Below the pieces are notes generated by a model. It saw only the letters and a list, made by a program, of their open reading frames with translations, was not told the DNA's origin and ran no database searches. Positions 16,354-24,660 of a stretch of 64,000 bases of DNA are shown here, one piece after another (within the stretch, counting starts at the first letter, position 1; each line of letters begins with the position of its first letter). The stretch is from Streptomyces gobiensis (GTDB lineage: Bacteria; Actinomycetota; Actinomycetes; Streptomycetales; Streptomycetaceae), in NCBI RefSeq assembly GCF_021216675.1, contig NZ_CP086120.1:5268501-5332500 (forward strand), written 5' to 3'. Position numbers and translations under genes: made by a program.

Positions 16354-16677
16354 ATGCCTCGTGGATCCTCATCGAAACGGGAACGGCAGTACGAGCACAT
16401 CAAGGAGGGCGCTGAAGAACGCGGCGAAAGCAAGAAGCGTGCCAAGGAGATCGCCTCACGGACGGTCAACAAGGAACGCGCCCGGTCAGGGGAGAGCCGC
16501 CGGGCGAGCCGCAGCTCGACCGAGGACATGTCTGCCAGCAAGAGGGGCGGTAAGCGCTCGCGCAGCGGGGCAGGCGGGCCGACCTACGACCAGCTCTACG
16601 CGGACGCTCAGCGCCGCAACATCAAGGGGCGCTCCTCCATGAACAAGGATGAGCTCGCCAAAGCACTGGGCCGATGA
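16354..16677 (+). CDS. Small basic plasmid-stabilisation/Rho-N-like protein
   Basis: The ATG at 16354 has AAGGAG 9 bases upstream and gives 107 residues. The first 75 are extremely basic and Ser/Arg/Lys-rich with helical heptads (RQYEHIKEGAEERGESKKRA), so they are probably nucleic-acid binding or disordered. Residues about 78-107 resemble a Rho termination factor N-terminal/SAP-like motif: YDQLYADAQRRNIKGRSSM, then NKDELAKAL. Streptomyces homologues are often labelled plasmid stabilisation proteins without experimental support. The gene overlaps the next one (ATGA), so it is coupled to the HAD phosphatase. A sigma-B-like promoter suggests stress control. Confidence 0.7.
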   Translation: MPRGSSSKRERQYEHIKEGAEERGESKKRAKEIASRTVNKERARSGESRRASRSSTEDMSASKRGGKRSRSGAGGPTYDQLYADAQRRNIKGRSSMNKDELAKALGR

Positions 16678-17354
16678 CACGAAGCAGGCGACGAGGCGCG
16701 CTGTTCGATGTGGACGGCACGCTGGTCGACAACACGTATCTGCACACCGTCACTTGGTGGGAGGCCTTCCGGCAGTCCGGCCACACCGTTCCCATGGCGC
16801 GTGTGCACCGGGCTATCGGCATGGGATCCGACCAGCTGCTCGACCATCTGCTCGGTGAAGACCGCGACCGCGACGCCGACGACGCCATCAACGCCGCGCA
16901 TGCCGGCCTCTACGCGGCGTACTGGCCGCGGCTGTCGCCGCTGAAGGGCGCGGCCGAACTGCTCCGGGCCTGCGCCGAGCGCGGCTGGACGGTCGTGCTG
17001 GCCAGTTCCGCGAGCAGCTCGGAGCTGACCGCCATGCGGCTGGTCATCGACGCCGAGGACGCCATTGCCGAGGTCATGGCAGCGGATGATGTCGATGCCA
17101 GCAAGCCCGCCCCCGATCTGGTCAACCAGGCGCTGGAACGCAGCGGAGCCCTGCCCGGCGACGCGGTTTTCGTCGGCGACACGGTCTGGGATGTGCAGGC
17201 CTGTGGCAGGGCCGGGGTGCCCTGCCTGGCCGTCCTGACCGGTGGGTACTCACGGGGTGAGCTCCATGAGGCGGGGGCGCGGGAAGTGTACCGGGGGCCC
17301 GACGAAATCCTCGCCCGGCTGGACAGCAGCCTGCTGGGCGACCGGGCCAGCTGA
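16674..17354 (+). CDS. HAD superfamily hydrolase (phosphoglycolate phosphatase-like)
   Basis: This 226-residue HAD phosphatase has motif I FDVDGTLVDN with the nucleophile Asp12 and acid Asp14, motif II VLASSAS, a motif III Lys in DDVDASKPAPD, and motif IV VFVGDTVWD. A helical C1 cap lies at about residues 20-85. These features suit hydrolysis of small phosphoesters such as 2-phosphoglycolate or beta-phosphoglucomutase-type substrates, with no way to choose between them. Its ATG overlaps the preceding stop, so it is cotranslated with the small basic protein. UdgX starts 27 bases downstream. Confidence 0.85.
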   Translation: MTRSRRRGALFDVDGTLVDNTYLHTVTWWEAFRQSGHTVPMARVHRAIGMGSDQLLDHLLGEDRDRDADDAINAAHAGLYAAYWPRLSPLKGAAELLRACAERGWTVVLASSASSSELTAMRLVIDAEDAIAEVMAADDVDASKPAPDLVNQALERSGALPGDAVFVGDTVWDVQACGRAGVPCLAVLTGGYSRGELHEAGAREVYRGPDEILARLDSSLLGDRAS

Positions 17355-17381
17355 CGTATCCGTATCCAGAGGCCGGAATCG

Positions 17382-18077
17382 ATGCACGGAACCGAGAAGC
17401 GCGGCCCCGAGGCCTACGACGCCGGGCCGTTCGTCCCCGAGGGCGCTGATCTGGACGCGCTGCGGCGTGCCGCCGCCGACTGTCAGGGCTGCCCGCTGTT
17501 CCGCGAGGCAACGCAGACCGTATTCAGTTCGGGAGACGCCTCCGCGCGTGTCGTGCTGATCGGTGAGCAGCCGGGCGACCAGGAGGACCGGCGTGGGCAG
17601 CCGTTCGTGGGGCCTGCGGGGCGGGTGCTGATGCACGCGGTCGACGAGGCGGGGATCGACCCCACGCAGACGTATGTGACGAACGCGGTCAAGCACTTCA
17701 AGTTCGTCCGGATGGAGGAACGGGGCAAGCGGCGCATTCACAAGCCGCCGAGCCTGCGTGAGATGACCGCGTGCAAGCCGTGGCTCACGGCGGAGCTCAA
17801 CCTGATCGACCCTGAGGTGGTCGTAGCGCTGGGTGCGACCGCAGGCAAGGCGCTGCTCGGCTCATCGTTCCGGGTGACCAAGCAACGCGGCGTTCTGCTG
17901 CCGATGCCTGACTGGGGCGGTGGTTCCCAGGCAGCGAACGGGTCATCGAATGGTGGGGCAGGCCTGGTGGCGACCATTCATCCCTCAGCCGTGCTCCGGG
18001 CCGATGACCGTGACCGTGATGCCGTCTATGCGGGCCTCGTGGCCGATCTGCGTATTGCCGCCGAGGCGTTGCGGTGA
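17382..18077 (+). CDS. udgX: UdgX, uracil-DNA glycosylase that crosslinks to uracil DNA
   Basis: This 231-residue member of the uracil-DNA glycosylase superfamily has two UdgX-specific features: GEQPGDQED at 61-69 and the insert KRRIH at 116-120. In Mycobacterium smegmatis UdgX the His of this insert forms a covalent bond with the uracil-excised sugar, and here it is His120. Iron-sulfur cluster cysteines match family 4 enzymes: CQGC at 34-37, Cys131 in TACKPW, and one further ligand that I did not locate. ATIHPSAVLR near 205-214 is the DNA-intercalation motif. It acts in the cytosol on uracil in DNA. It follows the HAD gene by 27 bases. Confidence 0.92.
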   Translation: MHGTEKRGPEAYDAGPFVPEGADLDALRRAAADCQGCPLFREATQTVFSSGDASARVVLIGEQPGDQEDRRGQPFVGPAGRVLMHAVDEAGIDPTQTYVTNAVKHFKFVRMEERGKRRIHKPPSLREMTACKPWLTAELNLIDPEVVVALGATAGKALLGSSFRVTKQRGVLLPMPDWGGGSQAANGSSNGGAGLVATIHPSAVLRADDRDRDAVYAGLVADLRIAAEALR

Positions 18078-18168
18078 CCGCTGTGGCCTCGCCTGTTGTG
18101 TAGTGCCACCGCCTGGCCACTAGCGTGGCGACCGCTACCGAGTGCCTCAACGCCTTGGAAGGTCCGCC

Positions 18169-19083
18169 ATGTCCTTTCGCACGTCTCGGCCCGTCAAGCG
18201 CACACTCAATCCCCTCATTACGGCAGTGGACCGGAGAATCAAGCGGCTCGCCGGGTCCGAGATCGCCGCACTGCGGGAGGAACTGGAGCAGACCCGGCAG
18301 CAGCTCAACGACCTACGGGTCGGCAACTACGCCGTCGAGCTGCTGCTCGGCCGCACCGGGCGGGGCAGCCACCGGATGCCCACCAAGGGGCAGATGAAGA
18401 CCCTGACGGATGAAGTGCGTGAGGTGACCGATGTCGCCACAGCCGAGCGTCAGGTCCATCAGGCATACCGCACCTTGGTCGTACTGGAGGCACTGGGCGC
18501 GGGCCGGGTGGCCGGCGGCACGATGAATGTGGTCGGCAAGCTGTCCACCATCACGCTGCTGAAGCCGCCCAACGATGAGGTGCTGGAGATCGGCACCTTG
18601 CATGGCCTGTTCGCCGCCGCACTGGCACGACAGCTGATCAGCGACGGTCGCACCCCCAGCCTGACCATCGTGGATCCACTGGCCGACGTCCAGCTTCAAC
18701 CCGGCCATGTTGTCGCCGCCGACCCCTCGGGCACCCCCGTCGCTGAGCAGGTGGTGCGCGCCAATCTGACGCTCTCCGGCCTGGCTCAGGACAGGCTGCG
18801 GCTGCGGCGCGGCTTTTCGGACGCCCCGGAGGTCCGTTCCACGGTCTCGGACCGCCAGTACGGGGTCATCATCGTCGACGGCGATCACTCCGAGGAGGGC
18901 GTGCGCCAGGACCTCGAGTGGGCCGAGACGATCGCAGCCAGCGGCGGAATCGTGGTCCTGGACGACTACACCGACCGGAACTGGCCGGGCGTGGCGGCTG
19001 CGGCAGAGAAACACCTGGCAGGTGACACCCGCTTCACCTACATCGGCCGGACCGCCACCACTGGCTTTCTCCGAGTGCGCTGA
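18169..19083 (+). CDS. Class I SAM-dependent methyltransferase (Methyltransf_24 type)
   Basis: The ATG at 18169, with GGAAGG just upstream, gives 304 residues. Residues 1-70 are a basic, helical extension with a possible coiled coil (ALREELEQTRQQLNDLR). The catalytic part starts near residue 125 with VLEIGTLHGLF, the SAM-binding motif I, followed by LTIVDPLAD and IIVDGDHSEEGVRQDLEWAE, the O-methyltransferase/Methyltransf_24 signature, and VLDDYTDRNWPGV. The acceptor is unknown; relatives act on small hydroxylated or carboxylated molecules or sugars. It is a monocistronic gene between UdgX and a DUF2795 gene. Confidence 0.8.
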   Translation: MSFRTSRPVKRTLNPLITAVDRRIKRLAGSEIAALREELEQTRQQLNDLRVGNYAVELLLGRTGRGSHRMPTKGQMKTLTDEVREVTDVATAERQVHQAYRTLVVLEALGAGRVAGGTMNVVGKLSTITLLKPPNDEVLEIGTLHGLFAAALARQLISDGRTPSLTIVDPLADVQLQPGHVVAADPSGTPVAEQVVRANLTLSGLAQDRLRLRRGFSDAPEVRSTVSDRQYGVIIVDGDHSEEGVRQDLEWAETIAASGGIVVLDDYTDRNWPGVAAAAEKHLAGDTRFTYIGRTATTGFLRVR

Positions 19084-19215
19084 CCCGAGGACTGAACTCC
19101 GGGCAGCGCCCCGGACAGCCTCCTGCGCGCGGGAGGGCCTGCTGACCACCCACTGACCGCGCACACTCACCGCACGCAAGAGCCCTCTCGTCACGGAGGT
19201 GACGAGTGGTGCGTC

Positions 19216-19240
19216 GTTTCGCGCGAGGGTGCAGGGGTAC
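19216..19240 (+). promoter_or_regulatory. Sigma-B-type promoter of the DUF2795 gene
   Basis: GTTT (19216-19219), 15 bases, then GGGTAC (19235-19240) match the Streptomyces sigma-B family consensus in all defined positions. The element is 45 bases before the ATG of the DUF2795 gene and points at it. The match is by sequence only. Confidence 0.55.
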
Positions 19241-19285
19241 CCCGGGTGCGCAGCCGACTTCGTCTCGACCCGGTGAGGAGTAAGC

Positions 19286-19699
19286 ATGACCACGCATGGG
19301 AGGGACAAGACAGGTCCGTTCCGCGACGACGAGGCCAAGCGACGCACCGAAGGTGAGGTCAGGGCCAACCGGGCGATCCGCGCGGAGGAAGAACGGGAAC
19401 CCGAGCCCTCGGGCGAGGACCAACCCGATGTCGACCGGGCACCGGGCACCACTCTTCATGGGGGCACCCCACCCGGCATGACCGCGGAAGACGTGGAAAT
19501 ACGCACCGAGCTGGCCCAGCACCTCGGCCGCAGCATCTATCCGGCCAGGCGCGATACGGTGCTGGACACCCTGCGCCGTAACCACGCCCCTGACCGTCTG
19601 CTGGACCTTGTCGCGGATCTTCCCGAGGAACAGGAGTACGCCAACGTTCAGGACATCGTCCGGGCCCTCGGCCTGGGAGTCGAAGACCACCGCACCTGA
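19286..19699 (+). CDS. DUF2795 domain protein
   Basis: This 137-residue protein has an acidic/basic disordered first half (about 1-65, rich in Glu, Arg and Asp) and a compact DUF2795 domain at about 68-131. The domain has the usual features: ELAQHLGRSIYPARRDTVLD, then LLDLVADLPEEQEYANVQDI. The function of DUF2795 is not established. Actinobacterial members are often near stress genes, and a sigma-B-like promoter here agrees with that. GAGGAG sits 5 bases before the start. It is convergent with the NHEJ polymerase gene, with a 9-base gap. Confidence 0.8.
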   Translation: MTTHGRDKTGPFRDDEAKRRTEGEVRANRAIRAEEEREPEPSGEDQPDVDRAPGTTLHGGTPPGMTAEDVEIRTELAQHLGRSIYPARRDTVLDTLRRNHAPDRLLDLVADLPEEQEYANVQDIVRALGLGVEDHRT

Positions 19700-19708
19700 C
19701 GCCGCCGG

Positions 19709-20620
19709 TCAGCCGTCCTGGTCGCTGAGGAGGGCATCAAGGCGCTGCCTGGGTTCGGCCAGCGGCCGGGCGGACCGCGGCATCTCCTTCCAGGGGTCTT
19801 CCTTCTGCCCCAGGCGACGCAACACATTGCCGATGGTGTAGTCCCGGGGACCAGTCCCGAGCTCGTCCCAGCCCAGCGGGGTGGCGACCGGTGCCCCTGG
19901 CCGGGCCCGTACCGCGTACGGCGGCACGGAGGTCTGCCCATAGGCATTCCGCAGATAGTCGATCAGCAGCCGGTCCCCTCGCTGGTCCTTGCGCTGCTCC
20001 ACGGTGAACGACTCCGGGTCGCGGGCCACCACCGCTTCAGCGATACCCCGGGCGATGTCCCGTACCGCGTCGAAGTCCTCTTCCGCGTCGAGGGGGACCC
20101 ACACGTGGTACCCCCGGGAACCGCTGGTCATGACGTAGGAGGCCAGCCCCAGCTCCTTGAGCACGTCCCGGATGGCCTGGGCTGCGTCCCTGACCACCCC
20201 CAGGTCGTCGGAGGTGGGGTCGAGGTCGAAGATCATCCGGTCGGGCCGGTTGAGGTGGTCGGTGGTGGACAGCCACACATGAGGGGTGACGCAGGCCTGA
20301 TCTGTGAGATAGGCAAGGTCTGCCGCGCGGCGGATCACCGCGTGGTGCACCACGCCGTTGCCTCGCTGCACGGACACGCGAGCGCGTTCAATCCAGTCGG
20401 GGAAGTGATCGGGCACTTCCTTCTGGTAGAAGCTCTTTCCCTCGATACCGTCGGGATAGCGCTTCATCGAGACCGGGCGGCCCTCGAGGTACGGGAGTAT
20501 CGTTTCGGCGACCTTGGCGTAGTACTCGACCAGTTCGCCCTTGGAGATCCCGGCCTCGGGGAAGAAGATCTTATCGGCGTTACCGACCTCGATCTCGTAC
20601 TCACCGAATGAGAGCTTCAC
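19709..20620 (-). CDS. LigD polymerase/primase domain protein (NHEJ)
   Basis: This is a stand-alone 303-residue LigD polymerase domain, an archaeo-eukaryotic primase fold that adds NTPs during end joining. Visible motifs are GKSFYQKEVP, the metal motif MIFDLDPTSDDL with two catalytic Asp, the substrate loop TSGSRGYHVWVPL and RLLIDYLRNAYGQTSVPPYAVR. The start is GTG at 20620 because GGGAGG lies 7 bases upstream. It overlaps the ligase stop by 4 bases, so the pair is coupled. In Mycobacterium and Pseudomonas this domain is fused to ligase and phosphoesterase as LigD; here it is separate. Confidence 0.92.
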   Translation of the reverse strand: MKLSFGEYEIEVGNADKIFFPEAGISKGELVEYYAKVAETILPYLEGRPVSMKRYPDGIEGKSFYQKEVPDHFPDWIERARVSVQRGNGVVHHAVIRRAADLAYLTDQACVTPHVWLSTTDHLNRPDRMIFDLDPTSDDLGVVRDAAQAIRDVLKELGLASYVMTSGSRGYHVWVPLDAEEDFDAVRDIARGIAEAVVARDPESFTVEQRKDQRGDRLLIDYLRNAYGQTSVPPYAVRARPGAPVATPLGWDELGTGPRDYTIGNVLRRLGQKEDPWKEMPRSARPLAEPRQRLDALLSDQDG

Positions 20621-21621
20621 GAGGGCACCTCCCGGACTACCTCTCTTGGATCCTTGTCGCGGCGCAACCCGAGGTACCGGGGGTGCCGGAGCTTGCCGTC
20701 CTCGGTCCACTCGGTGAACCCGAACTCACCGACCAGCTCAGGAGCGACCCAATGCACCCTCTTCTCCCGGATCTCCCCGCTGTTGGCGAACGGTGATGTC
20801 TTCCGTTCCAGCGGTTCCAGCCGCTCGCCCAGGGACTGGAGCGTGTACTGGCTGTACCCGGTCCCCACCTTCCCCGCGTACATCAAGTCCCTGCCCCGGT
20901 AGTAGCCGACCAGCAGGGCACCGAAACGTTCTCGCTGGCCCTGGGGCTCGGTGTAGCCGCCGATCACCAGCTCCTGCTGGTTCACACACTTGAACTTCAG
21001 CCAGTCCCGGGACCGCGCCTGCTTATAGCGGGCAGCGGCGCGTTTGGCGATCAGGCCCTCCCAGCGCTTCTGGCACGCTTCCTTCAGGTATTCCTCTCCT
21101 TTCTCATTGCGGTGCGGGAGATACCGCAGTGGGTCCTCGAAGGAAAAGGCTCTGCGCAGCAGCCGTTTCCGGTCGCGGAGGGCCAGTGCTGTGGTGTCGT
21201 ACCCGTCAAGGTGCACAAGATCCAGCAGATAGTAGAAAACCTCAATCCCCGTTGCCCGGGCCCGTACCGGGTTGGTGATCTGCATCCGCCCCTGCAGGCG
21301 TGCGAAGCTTGTACGGCGGCCCTCGAAGGCCACGATCTCGCCGTCGGCGATGAAGTCGTCCGTGTCAAGGGAGCCAAGAGCCTCGACCACCTCCGGGTAG
21401 GTGGCGCTGAGTTCATTCCGGTTACGGGACACCAGCCGGACCGTGCCGCCCTTGCGGAAGGCCAGGGCCCGCTGTCCGTCGAGCTTACGTTCGTAAATCC
21501 AGCCCGGGTCTGAGAAGTACACATCGGTGAGTGTGGCGAGTATCGGGGAGATCCAGCGGGGCTGCTCCTGTGGCCGTAGCCGCTCGCTCGCCTCGGCGCC
21601 GAGAATATCGAGGGCGCTCAT
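20617..21621 (-). CDS. ligD: ATP-dependent DNA ligase (LigD/LigC-type ligase domain)
   Basis: This 334-residue enzyme seals DNA ends. The adenylation domain has motif I ERKLDGQR with the AMP-accepting Lys46, motif III IEVFYYLLDLVHLDGYD, motif IV EGLIAKR and motif V WLKFKC. The OB-fold follows at about 215-310 (ELVIGGYTEPQG, RFGALLVGYYRG, AGKVGTGY). Length matches single-domain bacterial LigC or the LigD ligase module. It is the middle gene of a three-gene operon (phosphoesterase, ligase, polymerase), with 5 and minus 4 bases between neighbours. No ku gene is in the window, so a partner Ku would be elsewhere. Confidence 0.93.
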   Translation of the reverse strand: MSALDILGAEASERLRPQEQPRWISPILATLTDVYFSDPGWIYERKLDGQRALAFRKGGTVRLVSRNRNELSATYPEVVEALGSLDTDDFIADGEIVAFEGRRTSFARLQGRMQITNPVRARATGIEVFYYLLDLVHLDGYDTTALALRDRKRLLRRAFSFEDPLRYLPHRNEKGEEYLKEACQKRWEGLIAKRAAARYKQARSRDWLKFKCVNQQELVIGGYTEPQGQRERFGALLVGYYRGRDLMYAGKVGTGYSQYTLQSLGERLEPLERKTSPFANSGEIREKRVHWVAPELVGEFGFTEWTEDGKLRHPRYLGLRRDKDPREVVREVPS

Positions 21622-21626
21622 AGGTC

Positions 21627-22178
21627 TTACTCCTCAGAGAAGTCGTCTTCCTGTGTGCTCACGGGATTCCTCCGGCGGTCCGCCTCCTCGTCATCCACCT
21701 TGATCAGCAGCCACCGCCCGTCTGATCCACGGCCGATCCGCTGGAGCACATATCCGCCGGTCAGCTTCTCGCCGTTGAGCCAGACCTTCACATGGCCATC
21801 CTCGATCTGCCGTGCGACCGGCACCGGCTTCCCGCTCTCCTCCACCAGATTCCGGTACGTTCCGGTATCCCACACCAGCACCGTTCCGGCTCCGTACTCT
21901 CCCTCGGGGATCACGCCCTCGAAGTCCGCGTAGTCGAGCGGGTGGTCTTCGGTCGGCTGCGCCAGCCGCTTCTCCTGTGGGTCAGTCGAAGGCCCCTTCG
22001 GTACCGCCCACGACTTGAGGACGCCATCGGTTTCGAGCCGGAAGTCATAGTGCAGGGTGGAGGCACTGTGCTTTTGGATCACGAAACGCGGCTCGCCCCG
22101 CGACGCCCGCTGCTCGGCCTTGGGCTCGCCGGACCTGCGGACGTTCCGCTTGCGCTCATAGTCCTGCAGCGAGCTCAC
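21627..22178 (-). CDS. LigD 3'-phosphoesterase domain protein (NHEJ)
   Basis: This 183-residue protein is a stand-alone LigD phosphoesterase domain, which trims 3'-phosphates and 3'-ribonucleotides at broken ends. The active-site motif LHYDFRLE gives His43, Asp45 and Arg47, followed by WAVPKGPS, the metal/phosphate loop EDHPLDYADFEGVIPEGEYG and a Trp-rich strand HVKVWLNGEKLTGGYVLQR. Start GTG at 22178 is chosen from GAGGAG at good spacing; the upstream Arg-rich extension has no site. It is first in the operon with ligase and polymerase. Confidence 0.9.
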   Translation of the reverse strand: MSSLQDYERKRNVRRSGEPKAEQRASRGEPRFVIQKHSASTLHYDFRLETDGVLKSWAVPKGPSTDPQEKRLAQPTEDHPLDYADFEGVIPEGEYGAGTVLVWDTGTYRNLVEESGKPVPVARQIEDGHVKVWLNGEKLTGGYVLQRIGRGSDGRWLLIKVDDEEADRRRNPVSTQEDDFSEE

Positions 22179-22342
22179 CCGAGCTCCTCTCCCTGTGCGG
22201 CATGTGCGGTGAGCGTGGTCCCGCCCGCCCCCAGCATGACCGCGCCGTACCGACGCGGCACCTGCCGACACCTCCGCGTTCACACCTCAGACCAGCGTCC
22301 ACCCCCACATGGCCGCATGGCTCACGGATATCGCCTGGCCGC

Positions 22343-23119
22343 TCAGGGGGTCGGGATGCCGCCGGGGCGGGCGGGCCGCCCGAATGTGACGGGGACGCCG
22401 GGCGAGTACAGCACGCTCACGGGCTCTCCGACGGGCTGCGGCAGCCCTGCCGCCGGGATGAGGTTCCCGCCGCACTCAAGCAGCTCGGCTCGGTGCAGCG
22501 GCCATCGCGGGTGAGTGTTGGGCAGGTAGGCGGACCGTCCGAAGAACGCGTTGTGCATGCCCCAGCGGGCGGTGAGGAAGTGTTCCAGCTCGGTAGGGTC
22601 CTGCACACGCTCGACGACGCGTATCGCGAGCCGGCTGTGTGTGCCACGTGGCCCGGGCCAGCGCCGTGCGCTGGTATAGGTGATGGTGTCGCCGTGATGG
22701 TGAATGGCCATCCGGGACCACAGGTACGGCAGCCGGAAGACCGCCCGTGCGCAGGCCACCGGGATCAGGCGTGAGGCATCGAGTGAGCGGAAGACCACGC
22801 CGCGCCGTCCGTGCGCGTCCACCGAATAGAGCCGGACATTGGTCTCGGGGAAGGTCCCCAGCCAGGGCATGCCAGGGAGGCGGAACCAGCCGACCCGGTG
22901 CATCTGGAAGGCGACCAGGCCCACGTAGGTCACGCCGTCGAGCGTGTCCGGACGGACCCCTGGCGGCAGCAGGGGCGTCACCTGCGACGGGTCGACCGGC
23001 CAGTGGAGGAAGGCCAGGTCGAGCCAGGACTGGGTGAGCAGGGGGCTGGCCGTGCCGTGGGGCGGGTCGGGGGTGATGGCCTCCGGCGCGAGGGGGGTGA
23101 GAGACACGCCTTCCAGCAT
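22343..23119 (-). CDS. DUF2071 (YqjF-like) protein
   Basis: This 259-residue protein has the features of the DUF2071/YqjF family, which is related in fold to acetoacetate decarboxylase: QSWLDLAFLHWPVDPSQVTP at the start, DTLDGVTYVGLVAFQM, TFPETNVRLYS, GVVFRSLDASR, the LPYLWSRM region and a final HRAELLECGGNLI. No enzyme activity is established. ATG 23119 has a weak GGGGGACC site; ATG 23164, 15 codons upstream, is possible. It lies 55 bases after the MBL-fold gene on the same strand and may be cotranscribed with it. Confidence 0.75.
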   Translation of the reverse strand: MLEGVSLTPLAPEAITPDPPHGTASPLLTQSWLDLAFLHWPVDPSQVTPLLPPGVRPDTLDGVTYVGLVAFQMHRVGWFRLPGMPWLGTFPETNVRLYSVDAHGRRGVVFRSLDASRLIPVACARAVFRLPYLWSRMAIHHHGDTITYTSARRWPGPRGTHSRLAIRVVERVQDPTELEHFLTARWGMHNAFFGRSAYLPNTHPRWPLHRAELLECGGNLIPAAGLPQPVGEPVSVLYSPGVPVTFGRPARPGGIPTP

Positions 23120-23174
23120 CGCAGGTCCCCCGGGCGGCGGGATCGCCAGCCAGATCCTTCTCATGACCCGGAGG

Positions 23175-23789
23175 TCACCGGGAGCCGCGGAGCTCGTAGG
23201 TGCGGCGTTCCGTACCCCACTCCCCGGCCGGAGGGCGCAGACCGGCGTCCATCGCCCTGATCGCCGGTCGGCCGATGTGCGCGAACACCAGACGCCGTAC
23301 GCCGTGGCGTACGGCCGCCTCGGCGGTCTGCTGGACGCTCGCATGGCCGCCCACACCCCCGCGGAAGCGGATCGGGCGGTCCCAGCCCGCGGCGTCGGCG
23401 AACATCAGGTCGGCGTCGGCGGCCCAGTCCGGGAACTCCCAGAACTCCGGCGCCCACACCGCCACCGCGTCACCCGCCCGGATGCGGTAGCCGCACGTCG
23501 GATGGGAGGTGTGCGCGACCGGGCACGGCTCGACCCGCAGGTCACCGCTCTCGTACCCGGCCATGGCCGGTTCCGTGTCGTGCTCCCCGGCCAGGCGACG
23601 CAGGGCCGTACGCAGCTCGCTGTGCTCATCGGTCACCAGCCAGGCGTCCAGCCGTCCCCCGGGAACCGCGCCGGGGCCGCCGTCGAAGGCGACACGGCGC
23701 CCGCCGTGCCGGAGCAGGAGACCCGCCGGGGCGAAACGGGGCGAGTTCATCGCCCCCATGCCGAGGAGGGTGAGCCGTACGAGGCTCAT
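23175..23789 (-). CDS. Metallo-beta-lactamase-fold protein, metal ligands partly missing
   Basis: This 204-residue protein looks like a truncated MBL-fold hydrolase: N-terminal strands VRLTLLGMGAMNSPRFAPAG and RRVAFDGGPG, HTSHPTCGYRI near residue 100, an ADLMFADAAG strand and HASVQQTAEAAVRHGVRRLV followed by FAHIGR. The usual HxHxDH motif appears to be replaced by TDEHSELR, so metal binding may be changed. Similar short actinobacterial proteins are called MBL-fold with unknown function. Its start overlaps the stop of the Fpg/Nei glycosylase (ATGA), so it is coupled to a DNA-repair gene. Confidence 0.7.
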   Translation of the reverse strand: MSLVRLTLLGMGAMNSPRFAPAGLLLRHGGRRVAFDGGPGAVPGGRLDAWLVTDEHSELRTALRRLAGEHDTEPAMAGYESGDLRVEPCPVAHTSHPTCGYRIRAGDAVAVWAPEFWEFPDWAADADLMFADAAGWDRPIRFRGGVGGHASVQQTAEAAVRHGVRRLVFAHIGRPAIRAMDAGLRPPAGEWGTERRTYELRGSR

Positions 23790-24574
23790 GAACCGTCCGG
23801 CTGGCACCCCGGGCACCAGACGGTGCTGCGCCCGCCCATACGCTCACGGTGCAGCGCCCCGCCGCAGCGCGGGCAGACGGGGTCGGTGTCGTCCCGGTGG
23901 CCGGTGAGCCAGGATTTGCGCGGAGGGACGCATCCGGTGGGCACCGCCGAGCGCAGGGTGCGGCGCATCTCGGTGTGCAGCCGTCGGCACTCGTCGTCGG
24001 TGAGGTCATTGGCCCGGCGGCCGGGATGCAGCCGGGCGCGCCACAGGATCTCGTCGGCGAGCAGATTGCCCAGCCCGGCCAGCACGGACTGGTCGGTCAG
24101 AGCCGACTTGATACGGCTGCGCCGCCCGGACAGCAGCTCAGCGAACTCGGCGCGGCCCACCGCCATCGCGTCAGGGCCCTGCCGGTCCAGCACCCGCGCG
24201 ACATCGGCGTCGGCGTCCTCGGCGAGCCAGATGCCCCGCAGCTTGCGCTGATCGCGGTAGCGCAGGTGATGATGGCCGACGGTGAAGACGACGCGGTCGT
24301 GCGGGTCGGGCGGGTCCGTCTCGCGGCAGCAGACCAGCTCCCCGGTCATGCCGAAGTGCAGCAGCACGGTGGGCCCGTCGGTACGGGCGAGCAGCCACTT
24401 TCCATGCCGTTCCGGCTCGGTGAACCGGCGGCCTTCCACATCGCGCTTCAGCCGCCGGGCGCTCACTCCGTGCAGGACCCCCGTGTCGTTCACCTGCACC
24501 CGCTTGATCCGTTCGCCCTGTGCGCAGGAGGCGAGCACCTCCCGGAAACCCTCGACATCGGGCAGCTCAGGCAT
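23786..24574 (-). CDS. Fpg/Nei family DNA glycosylase/AP lyase
   Basis: This 262-residue glycosylase starts MPELPDVEGF, giving after Met removal the Pro2 nucleophile and Glu3 that define Fpg/Nei enzymes. The helix-two-turn-helix KSALTDQSVLAGLGNLLADE and C-terminal zinc finger CPRCG and CPGC are both intact. Fpg excises 8-oxoguanine and formamidopyrimidines, while Nei-like enzymes take oxidised pyrimidines. Actinobacterial proteins of this size with MPELPDVE are often Nei2-like, so the substrate is left open. It is coupled to the MBL gene and 86 bases before the DUF429 gene on the same strand. Confidence 0.9.
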   Translation of the reverse strand: MPELPDVEGFREVLASCAQGERIKRVQVNDTGVLHGVSARRLKRDVEGRRFTEPERHGKWLLARTDGPTVLLHFGMTGELVCCRETDPPDPHDRVVFTVGHHHLRYRDQRKLRGIWLAEDADADVARVLDRQGPDAMAVGRAEFAELLSGRRSRIKSALTDQSVLAGLGNLLADEILWRARLHPGRRANDLTDDECRRLHTEMRRTLRSAVPTGCVPPRKSWLTGHRDDTDPVCPRCGGALHRERMGGRSTVWCPGCQPDGS

Positions 24575-24660
24575 GCCATCACCCCGCCGGTCTTCGTATG
24601 TGTCCCCCGCGATGGGCCACACCTCCACGGTCGCACCGCGGATGGATCACCACCAGGCGA

